In this document: one piece after another, positions 18,492 through 28,183 of the stretch
Layout of the letters: each line of letters opens with the position of its first letter
Position numbering within the stretch: position 1 is the stretch's first letter
Assembly: GCF_003952945.1 (NCBI RefSeq)
Contig: NZ_QXGK01000003.1
Span: forward strand, 1-64,000
Origin: Bifidobacterium samirii
GTDB lineage: Bacteria > Actinomycetota > Actinomycetes > Actinomycetales > Bifidobacteriaceae
Reading direction: 5' to 3'
Length of the DNA: 64,000 nt
Translations under genes and position numbers: made by a program
The notes under the pieces: generated by a model
What the model saw: only the letters and a program-made list of their open reading frames with translations
Database searches by the model: none
Told to the model about the DNA's origin: nothing

Positions 18492-19549
18492 ATGCCTTCC
18501 TGCATCTTCGCTTCAGGGGACTGGGTATGGTCACGGTTCGGTGTCTGTTCTATCAGGTCATCTAGATTCCGCTTGAAATTCAGCAGACGGTCGATGATCT
18601 TCTCCACCTCGTCAACGGAACCGACGACGTGAACGCCGGGCTTCCCCGCCAAAGCGCGTCCCCAGTCCGTGTGTTCCACGACCATCCTGTGCAGAATGAC
18701 CGGACGGCCATGCCGTTGCGATTGACGGGCCTGAATCCGCGTGCCGGAATACTCCGAAGCCTCCACGACCACCGAAACCATGCCATAGCCGGACATAAGC
18801 GCATTGCGCATCGGGAACGTGCTCTTCGTCGGAGGCGTATCCGGCCAGAACTGAGACAGCACCAAACCCCCGGACTGCGGTGACGCGATCAGGCGCTGCA
18901 GGTCACGGTTCGTCGCCGGATACACGCGATTGATGCCGGTGCCGATGAAAGCGACGGTACGGCCTCCTCGCCGAAGCGCCTCACGGTGAGCCTCCGAGTC
19001 GATGCCGTCCGCAAGACCCGCGACCACGGTCATGCGCCTATCGACCAGCATCGAAGCGCATCGGCGGGCGAACAGCGCTCCTTCAGGGGAACAGTGACGT
19101 GATCCGACGACGGAAACCGCGGAATCCTCCGGATTCAGCAGGCCATCGGCGAATACGAACGGCGGCATATCCACGATCGTGCGTAGCCGGAGCGGATACC
19201 GGTCGTCGAAGATGGACACAAAATCCAATCCGCTGTCGGACCAGTCCCGCACCAGACGTCGGGCGATATCCCATTCCGCACGAAGCCTCCTGGCCTCTTC
19301 GGCAACGGGCGGAATCTCATCATCCCGGAACAGGGAATCCTGAACATCGTCGTTGCCCGAGACGGCATGGTCGTCATCGTCGACGAGATGAACATGACGA
19401 GGGTCGATCCTGTGCTCCAGCACGCGAACCGCACTGTGATTATGGGCGCATAGGTCGGCGATGGAACACCAGGTATCGGGTTTCCGGCAAGTGCGCAACA
19501 ACGTCACCAGCGCGGCGTTTTCCTCCAACAACTCTTCTGCCGAGCGCAT
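18482..19549 (-). CDS. dprA: DNA-processing protein DprA/Smf family
   Basis: A 355-residue protein with the Rossmann-like DprA core: VSVVGSRHCSPEG (near residue 145), then VAGLADGIDSEAHREAL, TVAFIGTGINRVYP and FPMRNALMSGYG, all diagnostic. Canonical DprA loads RecA on incoming single-stranded DNA. The C-terminal tail is short and has no winged-helix domain. The N-terminal ~100 residues are unusual and divergent. GGGGAGA precedes the ATG. It is translationally linked to the phosphoribosyltransferase gene and stands apart from any topA or competence genes, which may indicate an accessory copy rather than the housekeeping dprA. Confidence 0.82.
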   Translation of the reverse strand: MRSAEELLEENAALVTLLRTCRKPDTWCSIADLCAHNHSAVRVLEHRIDPRHVHLVDDDDHAVSGNDDVQDSLFRDDEIPPVAEEARRLRAEWDIARRLVRDWSDSGLDFVSIFDDRYPLRLRTIVDMPPFVFADGLLNPEDSAVSVVGSRHCSPEGALFARRCASMLVDRRMTVVAGLADGIDSEAHREALRRGGRTVAFIGTGINRVYPATNRDLQRLIASPQSGGLVLSQFWPDTPPTKSTFPMRNALMSGYGMVSVVVEASEYSGTRIQARQSQRHGRPVILHRMVVEHTDWGRALAGKPGVHVVGSVDEVEKIIDRLLNFKRNLDDLIEQTPNRDHTQSPEAKMQEGICQ

Positions 19550-19732
19550 GCTCTCCCCAATCCGTGTATGTGCATGTACATGGCCAGTGTAGTGGTATAG
19601 GGCGGAGTCGGCATCAGGATGACCGTGACCTCCACTGTTTCGTCCCGGCCGGACATGTCGATGATGTCGTAGACGCAGCCACGCCGAATCCGGATGTTCG
19701 GCGGGACGTGCGGGGCTGATCGCGTCGATACG

Positions 19733-19763
19733 GAAAAGGCCGGTCGCGTGGGGCGACCGGCCT
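19733..19763 (-). terminator. Terminator of the 144-aa protein gene
   Basis: AGGCCGGTCGC (19737-19747) and GCGACCGGCCT (19753-19763) form a perfect 11-bp stem. Read on the minus strand it is followed by TTTT. It lies just after the gene ending at 19789. Confidence 0.8.
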
Positions 19764-19788
19764 AGGCGTCATGGGTGCGCGTGACGGA

Positions 19789-20223
19789 TCAGGCGGCCTT
19801 CTTGCGGCCGCGGCGCTTCATCGTGCCGGCGACGGCGTCGGCGACGTTGAAGATCACGACCTTGTCGAGCTGGTGGGCCTCGCCGGTGACGGACTGGTAG
19901 GCGACCTCGCCCTCCGGGGCCTCGGCGAACTCGAAGAAGCGGGTCACGGCCTCGATGACGGTGGCATCCTTGACGCTGATGGACGCGGTCTGCTTGTCCT
20001 CGCCCTTGCTGAACTTGATGCCGTTGTCCGCCTTGGCGGTGGTCGGGACGATCGCGATCTGCTTGGCGTTCTCGTTGACGAGCACCTTGACGTACGCCGG
20101 GAAGCCGAGGGCGGCGGCGGTGGCCTTGTTGAAACGCACGGCGGACGCGGTGACGGTCATCACGGTCTTGCCGATCGGCTTGATGAGACGGACTTCCTCA
20201 AAACCCTGAAGCAGAGATGCCAT
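19789..20223 (-). CDS. Conserved hypothetical 144-aa protein
   Basis: I do not recognise a named domain. The protein starts MASLLQGFEEVRLIKP, has alternating hydrophobic residues compatible with a small beta-rich fold, and ends in a basic tail (KRRGRKKAA) that could contact nucleic acid. It contains no membrane segment or signal peptide. The gene stands alone, with its own terminator and a promoter region carrying three GACAAT boxes, so it appears individually regulated. Codon use matches the GC-rich core. Confidence 0.7.
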   Translation of the reverse strand: MASLLQGFEEVRLIKPIGKTVMTVTASAVRFNKATAAALGFPAYVKVLVNENAKQIAIVPTTAKADNGIKFSKGEDKQTASISVKDATVIEAVTRFFEFAEAPEGEVAYQSVTGEAHQLDKVVIFNVADAVAGTMKRRGRKKAA

Positions 20224-20255
20224 AATTCGATCCTTAATACGTGGGAATACCTGCG

Positions 20256-20305
20256 GACAATACGATTGCCATTATAAAGACAATATCGCGACAATAAGGA
20301 TTGTC
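20256..20305 (-). promoter_or_regulatory. Promoter with repeated GACAAT boxes
   Basis: On the minus strand TATAAT (complement of 20271-20276) is the likely -10 of the 144-aa gene. GACAAT occurs at 20256, 20279 and 20290. The last forms a perfect inverted repeat with ATTGTC (20300-20305) across AAGG. Spacings of 23 and 11 bases equal about two and one helical turns, as expected for cooperative regulator binding. Confidence 0.5.
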
Positions 20306-20492
20306 ATCCGCGGAAGCGAATAGCGGATTCATGGTATTGGAATTTGCATGAATAGGCGATGAATCCTGCTGAGAATCATCGGAGAAGTCATGAGGAAATT
20401 ACGGAGAAGGAATGCGACGGCGATTGCGATGGAGGGCGGACGGTATGATGCGAGGAGCATCATCATCCACGAATCCGGAAGGACCCGCGCGC

Positions 20493-21761
20493 ATGAACGC
20501 CGACAGCCGTATTTCGCCGTCCGTCATCCACGTCGATGCCATCATCCGTCTGTCTGCCGCCGGACTGCGCGCCACGACCGTCGACGCGGGCTCGCTTGCA
20601 GGATTGACGGCAGCGGATTGGGCGGCGATCCATGCGATGGCGCACACGCAGAGCATCGAAGCGCTGTGCTTCGCCGGACTGCCCGAGGAGGCGGCGGAGA
20701 CGATGGATGCGCCGACGCTCTCCCGGTGGCGTCGCGAATCGGATCTGACGCTGTACCGCCAGTTCGCCTATGACGCCGAGCGCGACACGTTCCTCGCGCA
20801 ATTCGCCGCACACGGATTGTCATGGCTGACGTTGAAGGGCATCGATATGGTCGCCTATTATCCGCAGCCGGGATTGCGTTCGATGGGCGACCAGGATCTG
20901 GTGGTCGCGTTCGTCGAAAACAAGGCCGCGGATGTGACGCGCACCGCCGAAGCGGAATCCATCATGACGGATGTCATGACCGGACTCGGATACACGCGGA
21001 ACAAGGATTCCGAACGTGAATTGGGATTCGTCAAGGACGGCCTGCATGTCGAATTCCATCGCGCGATGATGTCCGACATGGAAAGCGCCAACGGATTCTA
21101 CAGCCGTGACGTATTGGAGCATTACCGCAACCCGTGGAGCCTCGCCGTAAGCGATGACGGGCGCGCGTATCGATTGCCTCCGGACGAGGAATACCTGTTC
21201 CATGTGGCGCACATGTGGAAGCATTACAACTGCACCGGGTTCGGCCTGCGGTTCCTCGCCGACACGATCGTATTGCGGGAACGCTACCGCGACGTCATCG
21301 ACTGGGCGGCGATGGGGGAGACGCTGGACGCGATGGGCATGGGCGGATTCGAACGCACCGTATGGTCGCTGTCGCGCACGCTGTTCGACCATCCCGAGGA
21401 CTGGGCGGACCGGCTGGGGGAGCGAGAAGGCGAGATGCTGGCCGAGATCATGGGAGGCGGCACGTACGGGAACGCCGACCTGCTGATCGCCAAGCAGGTG
21501 CAGCGGCGTGCGTCCGCGTACCGCGAGCGCAGCGGCGGGAAGACCGGCCGTATCGGTTTTCTGGCCGACTACTGGATGCGACGATTGCTGCCCGACCGGG
21601 AATGGGTGCGCATCTACTATCCGAAACTCGCCCGATTGCCTCTGTGGCCGCTGTTCGTGGGGTGCGCCCGCGTCGGCAGCGCGCTGTCCCATCCCGGGAA
21701 GATCATGCGGGAGATCGACGAGACGCTTCGGCGTGTCGGACGCGACGCCAACAGGGAGTAG
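20493..21761 (+). CDS. Nucleotidyltransferase-like protein (NTP_transf_5, PF14907)
   Basis: 422 residues. The family core is LKGIDMVAYYPQPGLRSM followed by D133-Q-D135-LVV, the two metal-binding acids of a polymerase-beta-type nucleotidyltransferase. NTP_transf_5 proteins occur beside polysaccharide genes and in some lasso-peptide clusters (for example paeninodin), but their substrates are mostly unknown. Start ATG 20493 has GGAAGGA nine bases upstream; the frame stays open to 20412 without conserved-looking sequence. It lies 300 bases before the M64 peptidase gene in the same direction. Confidence 0.75.
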   Translation: MNADSRISPSVIHVDAIIRLSAAGLRATTVDAGSLAGLTAADWAAIHAMAHTQSIEALCFAGLPEEAAETMDAPTLSRWRRESDLTLYRQFAYDAERDTFLAQFAAHGLSWLTLKGIDMVAYYPQPGLRSMGDQDLVVAFVENKAADVTRTAEAESIMTDVMTGLGYTRNKDSERELGFVKDGLHVEFHRAMMSDMESANGFYSRDVLEHYRNPWSLAVSDDGRAYRLPPDEEYLFHVAHMWKHYNCTGFGLRFLADTIVLRERYRDVIDWAAMGETLDAMGMGGFERTVWSLSRTLFDHPEDWADRLGEREGEMLAEIMGGGTYGNADLLIAKQVQRRASAYRERSGGKTGRIGFLADYWMRRLLPDREWVRIYYPKLARLPLWPLFVGCARVGSALSHPGKIMREIDETLRRVGRDANRE

Positions 21762-22061
21762 ACAGGGGCGTAGACGACGACGCAATCCGGGCGTTTTCGC
21801 CGGCGGAGATAACGCCACGGTTCGTGGTAGCGTCCTACGACGTATGTCTTGCACAGGACTCCCGCACACGCTGCCGGGAGCGCCTCCAGTGCGGCCAACT
21901 GCGAGTGGGGAGAAACCTTGGAATTATTGGGTTTGCCCCGTCCTCAGCCGATGCGCCGCACCCACCGTGCCGTACCGCGGAAACGAGCCCGCGCGGCACG
22001 AGAAGAGAACACGATTCGTCCGTGACTCCACGGATCGAAACCGCACTATAAGGAGAACAAG
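21762..22061 (+). other. Upstream region of the M64 peptidase gene
   Basis: 300 bases without a gene. AAGGAG at 22050-22055 is the ribosome site of the next gene. A weak hairpin lies near 21863-21885, and no clear -35/-10 pair is seen. Confidence 0.4.
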
Positions 22062-25000
22062 GTGACGCTACACAGGCGCGTGAAGTCGCTGCGCGGTGCC
22101 GCCCATCGAACCATCGCCATGGCGGCGGTCTCGTCCCTGCTCGCAGGAACGGTCATGCTGGCCATGCCGACGCCCCACGTCCACGCCGACGAGGCGCAGC
22201 TGCAGCAGCTGCTGGAGCAGCAGCTCGCCGAGCACGCCGACCATGCCGACACGGTCCTCGACGCCGACGACGTCACGCAGGACGGGGCCGTCGTCGAATA
22301 CCCGAACGAGGATGCCGAGACGGACGGCGCCGACGGGTCGGATCAGTCCGCCGACGCCGCCGGCCAGCAGCCTGCGGACGGCGGTCAGGACGACGCTGCG
22401 GCGGCGGACGACGGGACCGCGACGGTGGATGAGAGCGCCGGCATCGTCCGCGCCAACCTCTCGGCCACGCCCAACTGGAACACCGCGGACTACCTGGCCC
22501 GCTATCAGGCTCCCGTGACCAGCTATACGGCGAGCATCCCCGGCTTCAACAACAACTACTCCATCGACAAGGCCTTCGACAACAACTGGAAGAGCATGTA
22601 TTCGGCGCATGACGCCGGCGAGACCGTCATCACCATGAACTTCGGCAAGGTGGAGGACCTCAACCGCTTCCTGTTCCAGAGCCACGACAGCGGCTCCAAG
22701 GACGGCTATCCGACCAGGTTCTCCATCCGCGCGTCGCTCACCGGAGACCCCGATTCGTACACGGACGTCATCACCGGCTACGAGTCCGAAGCGGCCGGAC
22801 AGCAGCTCTCCTTCAGCTTCACCACCCCCTTCAAGGCCAAGAGCGTGCAGCTGGTGATCCACACGGCGCATAACGACGGCAAGGCCCGCGTGGCCGAAAT
22901 CAAGTGGCTGCGCCACGACGCCGTCGAAGAGGAGGTCAACAGCCTCTTCGCCGACGCCGCACGCACCCAGCTCGCCGAGGAATGGAAGTCCGAGGAGAAG
23001 CTCACCGCACTGCGCGAGCGCGTCGAACAGCACGACTACGCCGACACCATGATCGGCTACGTGGAGCGCGCCTTCATGATCCTGCGCGGCGAATGGGCGC
23101 TGAACGCGACCCTCACCCGCTCCACCATCAAGGCCGGTGAAGGCTACGACGCCGAGGCGTACCTCAAGCAGTTCCAGACGCCGGTCGACGTGAAGGGCTC
23201 CACGACGAGCAACCCGGGCCAGAACGGCAACGAGTTCGAGAAGGCGTTCGACGGCGACTGGAACACGCGCTACTTCTCCACCAACACCGTCCCGACGACC
23301 GTCACCATGAAGCTCTCGCACGAGACCAAGGTCCACCGCATCCTGTACAGCACCGGTCAGGGCAATGCCCACGGCTACCCGAACTCGCTCAAGATCAGCT
23401 TCTCGGATACCGGCCACGAGGGCTCCTTCCGCGAGGTGAACGCCTCGTTCAGCGCCACTGCCGACAAGGTCATGTTCACGCTTTCCGAGCCCGTGACCGC
23501 CACGTACGTGCGCTTCTACTTCGACGGCATCCACGGCGGCTTCAACGGATTCCGCTACTGCGCCTCCGAGATCAAGGTCCTGGGCTTCGACGAGGTCGGG
23601 GACATACTGAACAACAAGCTGTTCTCCGACGAGGCCCGCACGAAGGTGGCGGACGACTACGCCACCACCGAGGCGCTCGACGCCCTGGAGGCCCGCGTGA
23701 AGCGGCATCCGAACAAGAACGGCATGCTGGGCTACATCGAACGCGCCCGCATGATCCTCGCCGGCACCTGGGGGCTCTCCGCCACGCTCACCCGCACCAC
23801 CATCAAGGCGGGGGAGGGCTACGACTCCGAGGCGTACCTCAAGAAGTTCAAGGCGGACGTTGACGTGGCGGGCTCCCGCACCTCCAATGCGGGCAGCAAC
23901 GGCAACGAACTCGCCAAGGCCTTCGACGGCAACTGGAACACCCGCTACCGCGCGACCGACTCCGGCACGTCCACCGTCGTGGTGAAGCTGAGCAAGAAGA
24001 CCAAGATCCACCGCATCCTCTATGCCACGGGCGAGGGCAACGGCTACGCCTATCCCACCAAGCTCAGGATCGGCTTCTCCGATTCGGGCCTCGACGGCTC
24101 CTTCCAAGAGGCGAGCGCCGCTTTCAACGCCACGGGCGACAAGGTCATGTTCACGCTGTCCGAACCGGTCGAGTCGAAGTACGTGAGCTTCAACTTCGGC
24201 GGTGAGATCAGCGGCGGCTTCGGCCAGTTCCGCCACGCCGCGGCCGAGATCAAGGTCCTCGAATTCGACCAGACCGCCTACGACGTGAGCGACCTGTTCG
24301 CCGACGAGCTGCAGCACACGCTCAAGGACCAGTACAACAACGAGGAGTTCCTCACCGACCTGCAGGCCCGCGTGGATGCGCACCCCAACAAGGACAGCTT
24401 CGCCAACGCCATGGCCCGTGCGTGGACGGTGTTCCGCGGCGAGCTCCCGGAAGAGAAGAAGGACCGCTTCGACTGGCCGCTCTACACCGTCCAGAAGACC
24501 GGCCCCGACTACCAGCGTGCCGTGTGGGTGATCCTCTGCGACGGCTACCGCGCCGAGGAGCGCGAGCGCGCCATCAAGGACGTGCAGAACCTCATGGGCC
24601 AGCTCATGGAGCGCGAACCGTACCGTTCCATCGCGAGCCGTCTCAACATCTACGCCTACGTCCCCGAATCCGTGGACAGCGGCTTCTCCAAGTACTGGAA
24701 CGACACCGCGTATCGTCGCAACACCTTCTTCAACTCCGTGCGCAACCCGTCCGTGGGCGGCACCTATATTCCCGGTCAGGTGCAGACGGCGCGCGAGTAC
24801 ATCCAGAACAACCTGCTGGACAAGGCGCCCGGCACCACCATGACGCAGATGATGCACGCCACGCTGCTCGTGAACGACTCCGACTACTGGGGTTCCGGCG
24901 GCTGGACGTCGGTCGCCTCGCGCGGCGGCGGCGCCTTCATGATCAGCCATGAGGCGGCGCACTTCTTCGCCGGTCTGGTCGACGAATACGCCGACAAGGG

Positions 25001-27353
25001 CGGCGCGGGCGACTCCCTCGGCAACAACGAGACGCTCAACGACGACCCCAAGACCGTGCGCTGGCGCGAGTTCCTCGGCCTGCGCCGTACGGGCATCTAC
25101 CGCCAGGGCGCCAATGCCACCGGCTTCACCGCCTACGAGAGCTGCACGATGCGCGACTCGTACCTGCTGCGTTTCTGCGAGATCTGCCGCGAGACGGTGT
25201 TCCGCAAGATCAACGACTGGGCGAAGGGCGACCCGCTGCCCATGTACGTGGCGCAGCCGCAGGTGACCATCGTGCGCACCGATCAGGAGAAGGCCGACGG
25301 CAACGGCACCGGCTGGGACAAGTACGACAAAGCCGGCAACGCGCCGGAGTACCTGTCTGGCCCCGAGATCGGCAACGGCAACATCACCTCCGCCAACGGC
25401 CGTCAGCTGGAGTACCGCACGGTGGTGGAGAACTTCACCTCCACGTACCAGGACGTGACGCTCAAGTTCTCCATCGTGGGCGCGGACGGCACGACGAAGT
25501 ACGCCAAGGAGCAGACCTTCTCGGTGCGCCCCAACACCGAGATCCCCGCCGACGTCAAGCCGAACAACTCCAACGACATGCGCCAGGCGGCGGCCCAGTC
25601 GCTCGCCATCACCACCGATGAGGCGATGTCCGGGCTCGTGGACGGCGACAAGATCGTGGCGAGCGTGGTCTACGACGGCGACGTGCTGGCCACCGCGGGC
25701 GACGAATACATCGCCAACGACTTCAACAAGTCGAGCTACGCCACCGTCAACGTGGCCTACAAGCTGGTCGACGTGAACGGCAACGTGACGGGCGACGTGC
25801 CCTACACCGTGGCCATCCCGCGCAAGCTGGTCGCCGGCGAGAAGCTCAACACCGGTCTGCCCGAGATCTACGGCTACTCGTATCTCAGGACCACGGCCGA
25901 CGACGTGGAGATCGACAACGACACCTACTCGCCCGAGGCGGGCACCACGGTCAACGTGGTGCACTACTACCGGGAGAACTCGGCCATGGTGACCAAGCGT
26001 CTGGTCGACGTGAACGGACTCCTGATCTCCGAGACGTCCTCGCGCGTGGTGACTGGTGCCACGGTCACCCCGGTCAAGGGCGACTTCACCGTGGGCGAAG
26101 GCTATGTCATCGACGTGCCGGACGCCGTGACCGTCGGCTCCGAGGACGTGACCTTGACGTACACCGTGCGCAAGGGATCCGACGTGACCAACGCCGCGCT
26201 CGGCTCGACCGTCAAGGCGTACAACCCCGACGGCACGCCCGGCTTCGAACGCGAATCCCGCCCGCTGAAGATCGGCGTGGACGGCAAGAAGGACAGCACG
26301 GACTCCTACGGCGACTTCAGCGGCTCGGACAACAAGGCGGCCAGCTACGCCGAGTTCGACCTCGGCGGCACGTACGAGCTGATGGGCGAAGGCGACGACC
26401 CCACCAAGGACGTCATCCGCCTGTGGCGATACTGGGGCGACGCCCGTGTTTATAAGAACACGGTCATCGTGGCCTCCGAGAAGGGCACCTTCGAGGACGG
26501 CGACTACACCGTGCTCTACAACGCCGACGCCGACAACAAGTTCGGCTTCGGCATCGGCACGGCTACGACCTACGGTGAGACGCAGGACGGCCTGCATGTG
26601 GACGTGGCCTCCGGCGTGCGCGCCAGCAGGATCCGCGTGTACATGAACGGCAGCAACAAGAACCAGTCCAACCACATCGTCGAATTCGAGGCGATGGGAC
26701 GCAAGCTCGACCTGACCTACAACACCGAACTCGAGCAGATGATCGATGAGTTGTCCGCCAAGGTCGAAAGCGGCCTGTACACCGAAATGTCGGCGGCCGC
26801 GGCCCGCACCGCCATCGAAAGCGCACGACGCAAGCTCGTCGCCGGCGTCGGCGTGGACGACATGGTCGCCATCCGCACGCAGTTCGAGGCCGCGGAGAAG
26901 AAGCTGCGCGTCAAGGACGCGAGCGACGGCGTCATCCAGTTCCTCGGCGGCAGCCTGCGCTACTCGGATAGCGCGGCCTCGTCGCTCGACGGTCTGCGTG
27001 TCGGCTTCGGATTCATCGCCCCCAAGGGCGCCGAGATCGTGTGGAGCAAGACCGGCTGGCATTACGGACGGTCCGCCGACGGACTCGACGGATTCAAGGC
27101 CGTCGAACGGTACGTCACCAAGGACGGCCAGTACGTCGCCAACCTGGTCCTCACCGACATCCCCGCCGACAAGTACGGCATGATCCTGTACACGCGAGCC
27201 CAGCTCACCTACCGCAAGGACGGCAAGGAGACGACGATCACCGCGTCCAGCGTCAACTCGCGAAGCGTCGAAGGCGTGGCCGGCAAGATCATGAACGCGT
27301 CCGGCGCGACCGACGACGAACGCGAGCTCGCCACGGCCATCCTCGAAGGCTGA
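22062..27353 (+). CDS. Large secreted M64-type metallopeptidase with discoidin-like and MucBP-like domains
   Basis: 1763 residues, GTG start behind AAGGAG. A signal peptide (about 1-42, ending HVHADE) and an acidic Asp/Ala linker come first. Then follow three F5/8-type (discoidin-like) carbohydrate-binding modules, near residues 150-285, 355-505 and 590-735; the last two are recent duplicates. The catalytic domain (about 800-1065) has the zinc motif H963-E-A-A-H967 followed by GLVDEY, typical of M64 (IgA-protease-like) peptidases. MucBP-like repeats (about 1195-1380), another discoidin-like part and a FIVAR-like helical part follow. No sortase signal or membrane anchor is visible. Probable role: degrading host glycoproteins at the surface. 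Confidence 0.8.
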   Translation: MTLHRRVKSLRGAAHRTIAMAAVSSLLAGTVMLAMPTPHVHADEAQLQQLLEQQLAEHADHADTVLDADDVTQDGAVVEYPNEDAETDGADGSDQSADAAGQQPADGGQDDAAAADDGTATVDESAGIVRANLSATPNWNTADYLARYQAPVTSYTASIPGFNNNYSIDKAFDNNWKSMYSAHDAGETVITMNFGKVEDLNRFLFQSHDSGSKDGYPTRFSIRASLTGDPDSYTDVITGYESEAAGQQLSFSFTTPFKAKSVQLVIHTAHNDGKARVAEIKWLRHDAVEEEVNSLFADAARTQLAEEWKSEEKLTALRERVEQHDYADTMIGYVERAFMILRGEWALNATLTRSTIKAGEGYDAEAYLKQFQTPVDVKGSTTSNPGQNGNEFEKAFDGDWNTRYFSTNTVPTTVTMKLSHETKVHRILYSTGQGNAHGYPNSLKISFSDTGHEGSFREVNASFSATADKVMFTLSEPVTATYVRFYFDGIHGGFNGFRYCASEIKVLGFDEVGDILNNKLFSDEARTKVADDYATTEALDALEARVKRHPNKNGMLGYIERARMILAGTWGLSATLTRTTIKAGEGYDSEAYLKKFKADVDVAGSRTSNAGSNGNELAKAFDGNWNTRYRATDSGTSTVVVKLSKKTKIHRILYATGEGNGYAYPTKLRIGFSDSGLDGSFQEASAAFNATGDKVMFTLSEPVESKYVSFNFGGEISGGFGQFRHAAAEIKVLEFDQTAYDVSDLFADELQHTLKDQYNNEEFLTDLQARVDAHPNKDSFANAMARAWTVFRGELPEEKKDRFDWPLYTVQKTGPDYQRAVWVILCDGYRAEERERAIKDVQNLMGQLMEREPYRSIASRLNIYAYVPESVDSGFSKYWNDTAYRRNTFFNSVRNPSVGGTYIPGQVQTAREYIQNNLLDKAPGTTMTQMMHATLLVNDSDYWGSGGWTSVASRGGGAFMISHEAAHFFAGLVDEYADKGGAGDSLGNNETLNDDPKTVRWREFLGLRRTGIYRQGANATGFTAYESCTMRDSYLLRFCEICRETVFRKINDWAKGDPLPMYVAQPQVTIVRTDQEKADGNGTGWDKYDKAGNAPEYLSGPEIGNGNITSANGRQLEYRTVVENFTSTYQDVTLKFSIVGADGTTKYAKEQTFSVRPNTEIPADVKPNNSNDMRQAAAQSLAITTDEAMSGLVDGDKIVASVVYDGDVLATAGDEYIANDFNKSSYATVNVAYKLVDVNGNVTGDVPYTVAIPRKLVAGEKLNTGLPEIYGYSYLRTTADDVEIDNDTYSPEAGTTVNVVHYYRENSAMVTKRLVDVNGLLISETSSRVVTGATVTPVKGDFTVGEGYVIDVPDAVTVGSEDVTLTYTVRKGSDVTNAALGSTVKAYNPDGTPGFERESRPLKIGVDGKKDSTDSYGDFSGSDNKAASYAEFDLGGTYELMGEGDDPTKDVIRLWRYWGDARVYKNTVIVASEKGTFEDGDYTVLYNADADNKFGFGIGTATTYGETQDGLHVDVASGVRASRIRVYMNGSNKNQSNHIVEFEAMGRKLDLTYNTELEQMIDELSAKVESGLYTEMSAAAARTAIESARRKLVAGVGVDDMVAIRTQFEAAEKKLRVKDASDGVIQFLGGSLRYSDSAASSLDGLRVGFGFIAPKGAEIVWSKTGWHYGRSADGLDGFKAVERYVTKDGQYVANLVLTDIPADKYGMILYTRAQLTYRKDGKETTITASSVNSRSVEGVAGKIMNASGATDDERELATAILEG

Positions 27354-27382
27354 CCCGACGCGACGGTCGAAAGGAACTGACG

Positions 27383-28120
27383 ATGGCTTCCCAGGAAACC
27401 CCTCACGGCACCGGTCCCGTCGTGCATGACGACGGCATCGGCGCGGAACCCGCCGCGAAGGCCGACGCCGTCATGGCGGCGTCGGCGGACGCTACGGACG
27501 CTCCGATCATGACGGCGACGGACGCATCATCGGATGCGATCGTCATGCCGTCCTCGCCGGTCATCACGCCGACCGTACGGTCGGTCGCCGAGACCGACGA
27601 GCCGACCCCGTCGCGGCTGCGCGTCGCCTGGTGGTGGCTCACCGAGCAGGACTGGCGGGCGAAGGCCACCGCGGTGGCGTTCGTGCTCGCCTGCCTGCTG
27701 ACCGTGTTCGCCGTATCGCAGGCCATCTGGCGTGCGACGATGACGCCCGGCGTCGACCGCGAACTCCAGGAGTGGGCGCTGAGCGGCCGCGACGCCGACA
27801 ACGAACTGTCCTCCTCGGACCTGTTCGGCGGCGACGTCGAAACCCCGACGGAAGACGGGACGTCGGAAGGCCCGGACGCTGCCTCCGACGAAGCGTCCGG
27901 ATCCACGTCCGGCAATGCGTCCGGCAACGGCTCGTCCAGCGGTACGGGAGCGTCATCCGGAACGTCGACCGGCGGCCAGAACACGGCCGGCGACGGCACG
28001 CAGGACACGCCGTCGGACGATCCGGCCGACGACGTCGACCCGACCCCCGACCCCGGCCAGCCGGACGACGGCAAGGACGAGCCGTCCGACGGCGACGGCC
28101 GCTGGACCGGCTACTACTGA
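27383..28120 (+). CDS. Single-span membrane protein with Ser/Gly/Thr-rich extracellular tail
   Basis: 245 residues. A cytoplasmic Ala/Asp-rich part (1-100) contains RVAWWWLTEQDWRAKA just before the membrane. One membrane segment follows (about 100-122, TAVAFVLACLLTVFAVSQA). The extracellular tail is of low complexity (Ser/Gly/Thr, then Asp/Pro) and ends WTGYY. No domain is recognised. The gene follows the M64 peptidase by 29 bases, with AAAGGA before its ATG, and precedes the 48-aa peptide gene. The tail may span the wall and hold or guide the peptidase, which has no anchor of its own; that is inference. Confidence 0.7.
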   Translation: MASQETPHGTGPVVHDDGIGAEPAAKADAVMAASADATDAPIMTATDASSDAIVMPSSPVITPTVRSVAETDEPTPSRLRVAWWWLTEQDWRAKATAVAFVLACLLTVFAVSQAIWRATMTPGVDRELQEWALSGRDADNELSSSDLFGGDVETPTEDGTSEGPDAASDEASGSTSGNASGNGSSSGTGASSGTSTGGQNTAGDGTQDTPSDDPADDVDPTPDPGQPDDGKDEPSDGDGRWTGYY

Positions 28121-28183
28121 TCGACCGGCCCGCGGCGACACCGCGGGCCGCAACGAACCCCCATCCACAATGAAAGGACCGAC

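Noticed and set aside
22068-27062. 1664-codon open frame antisense to the M64 peptidase gene
   Set aside because: Same GC-bias effect; no ribosome site, signal or recognisable motif.
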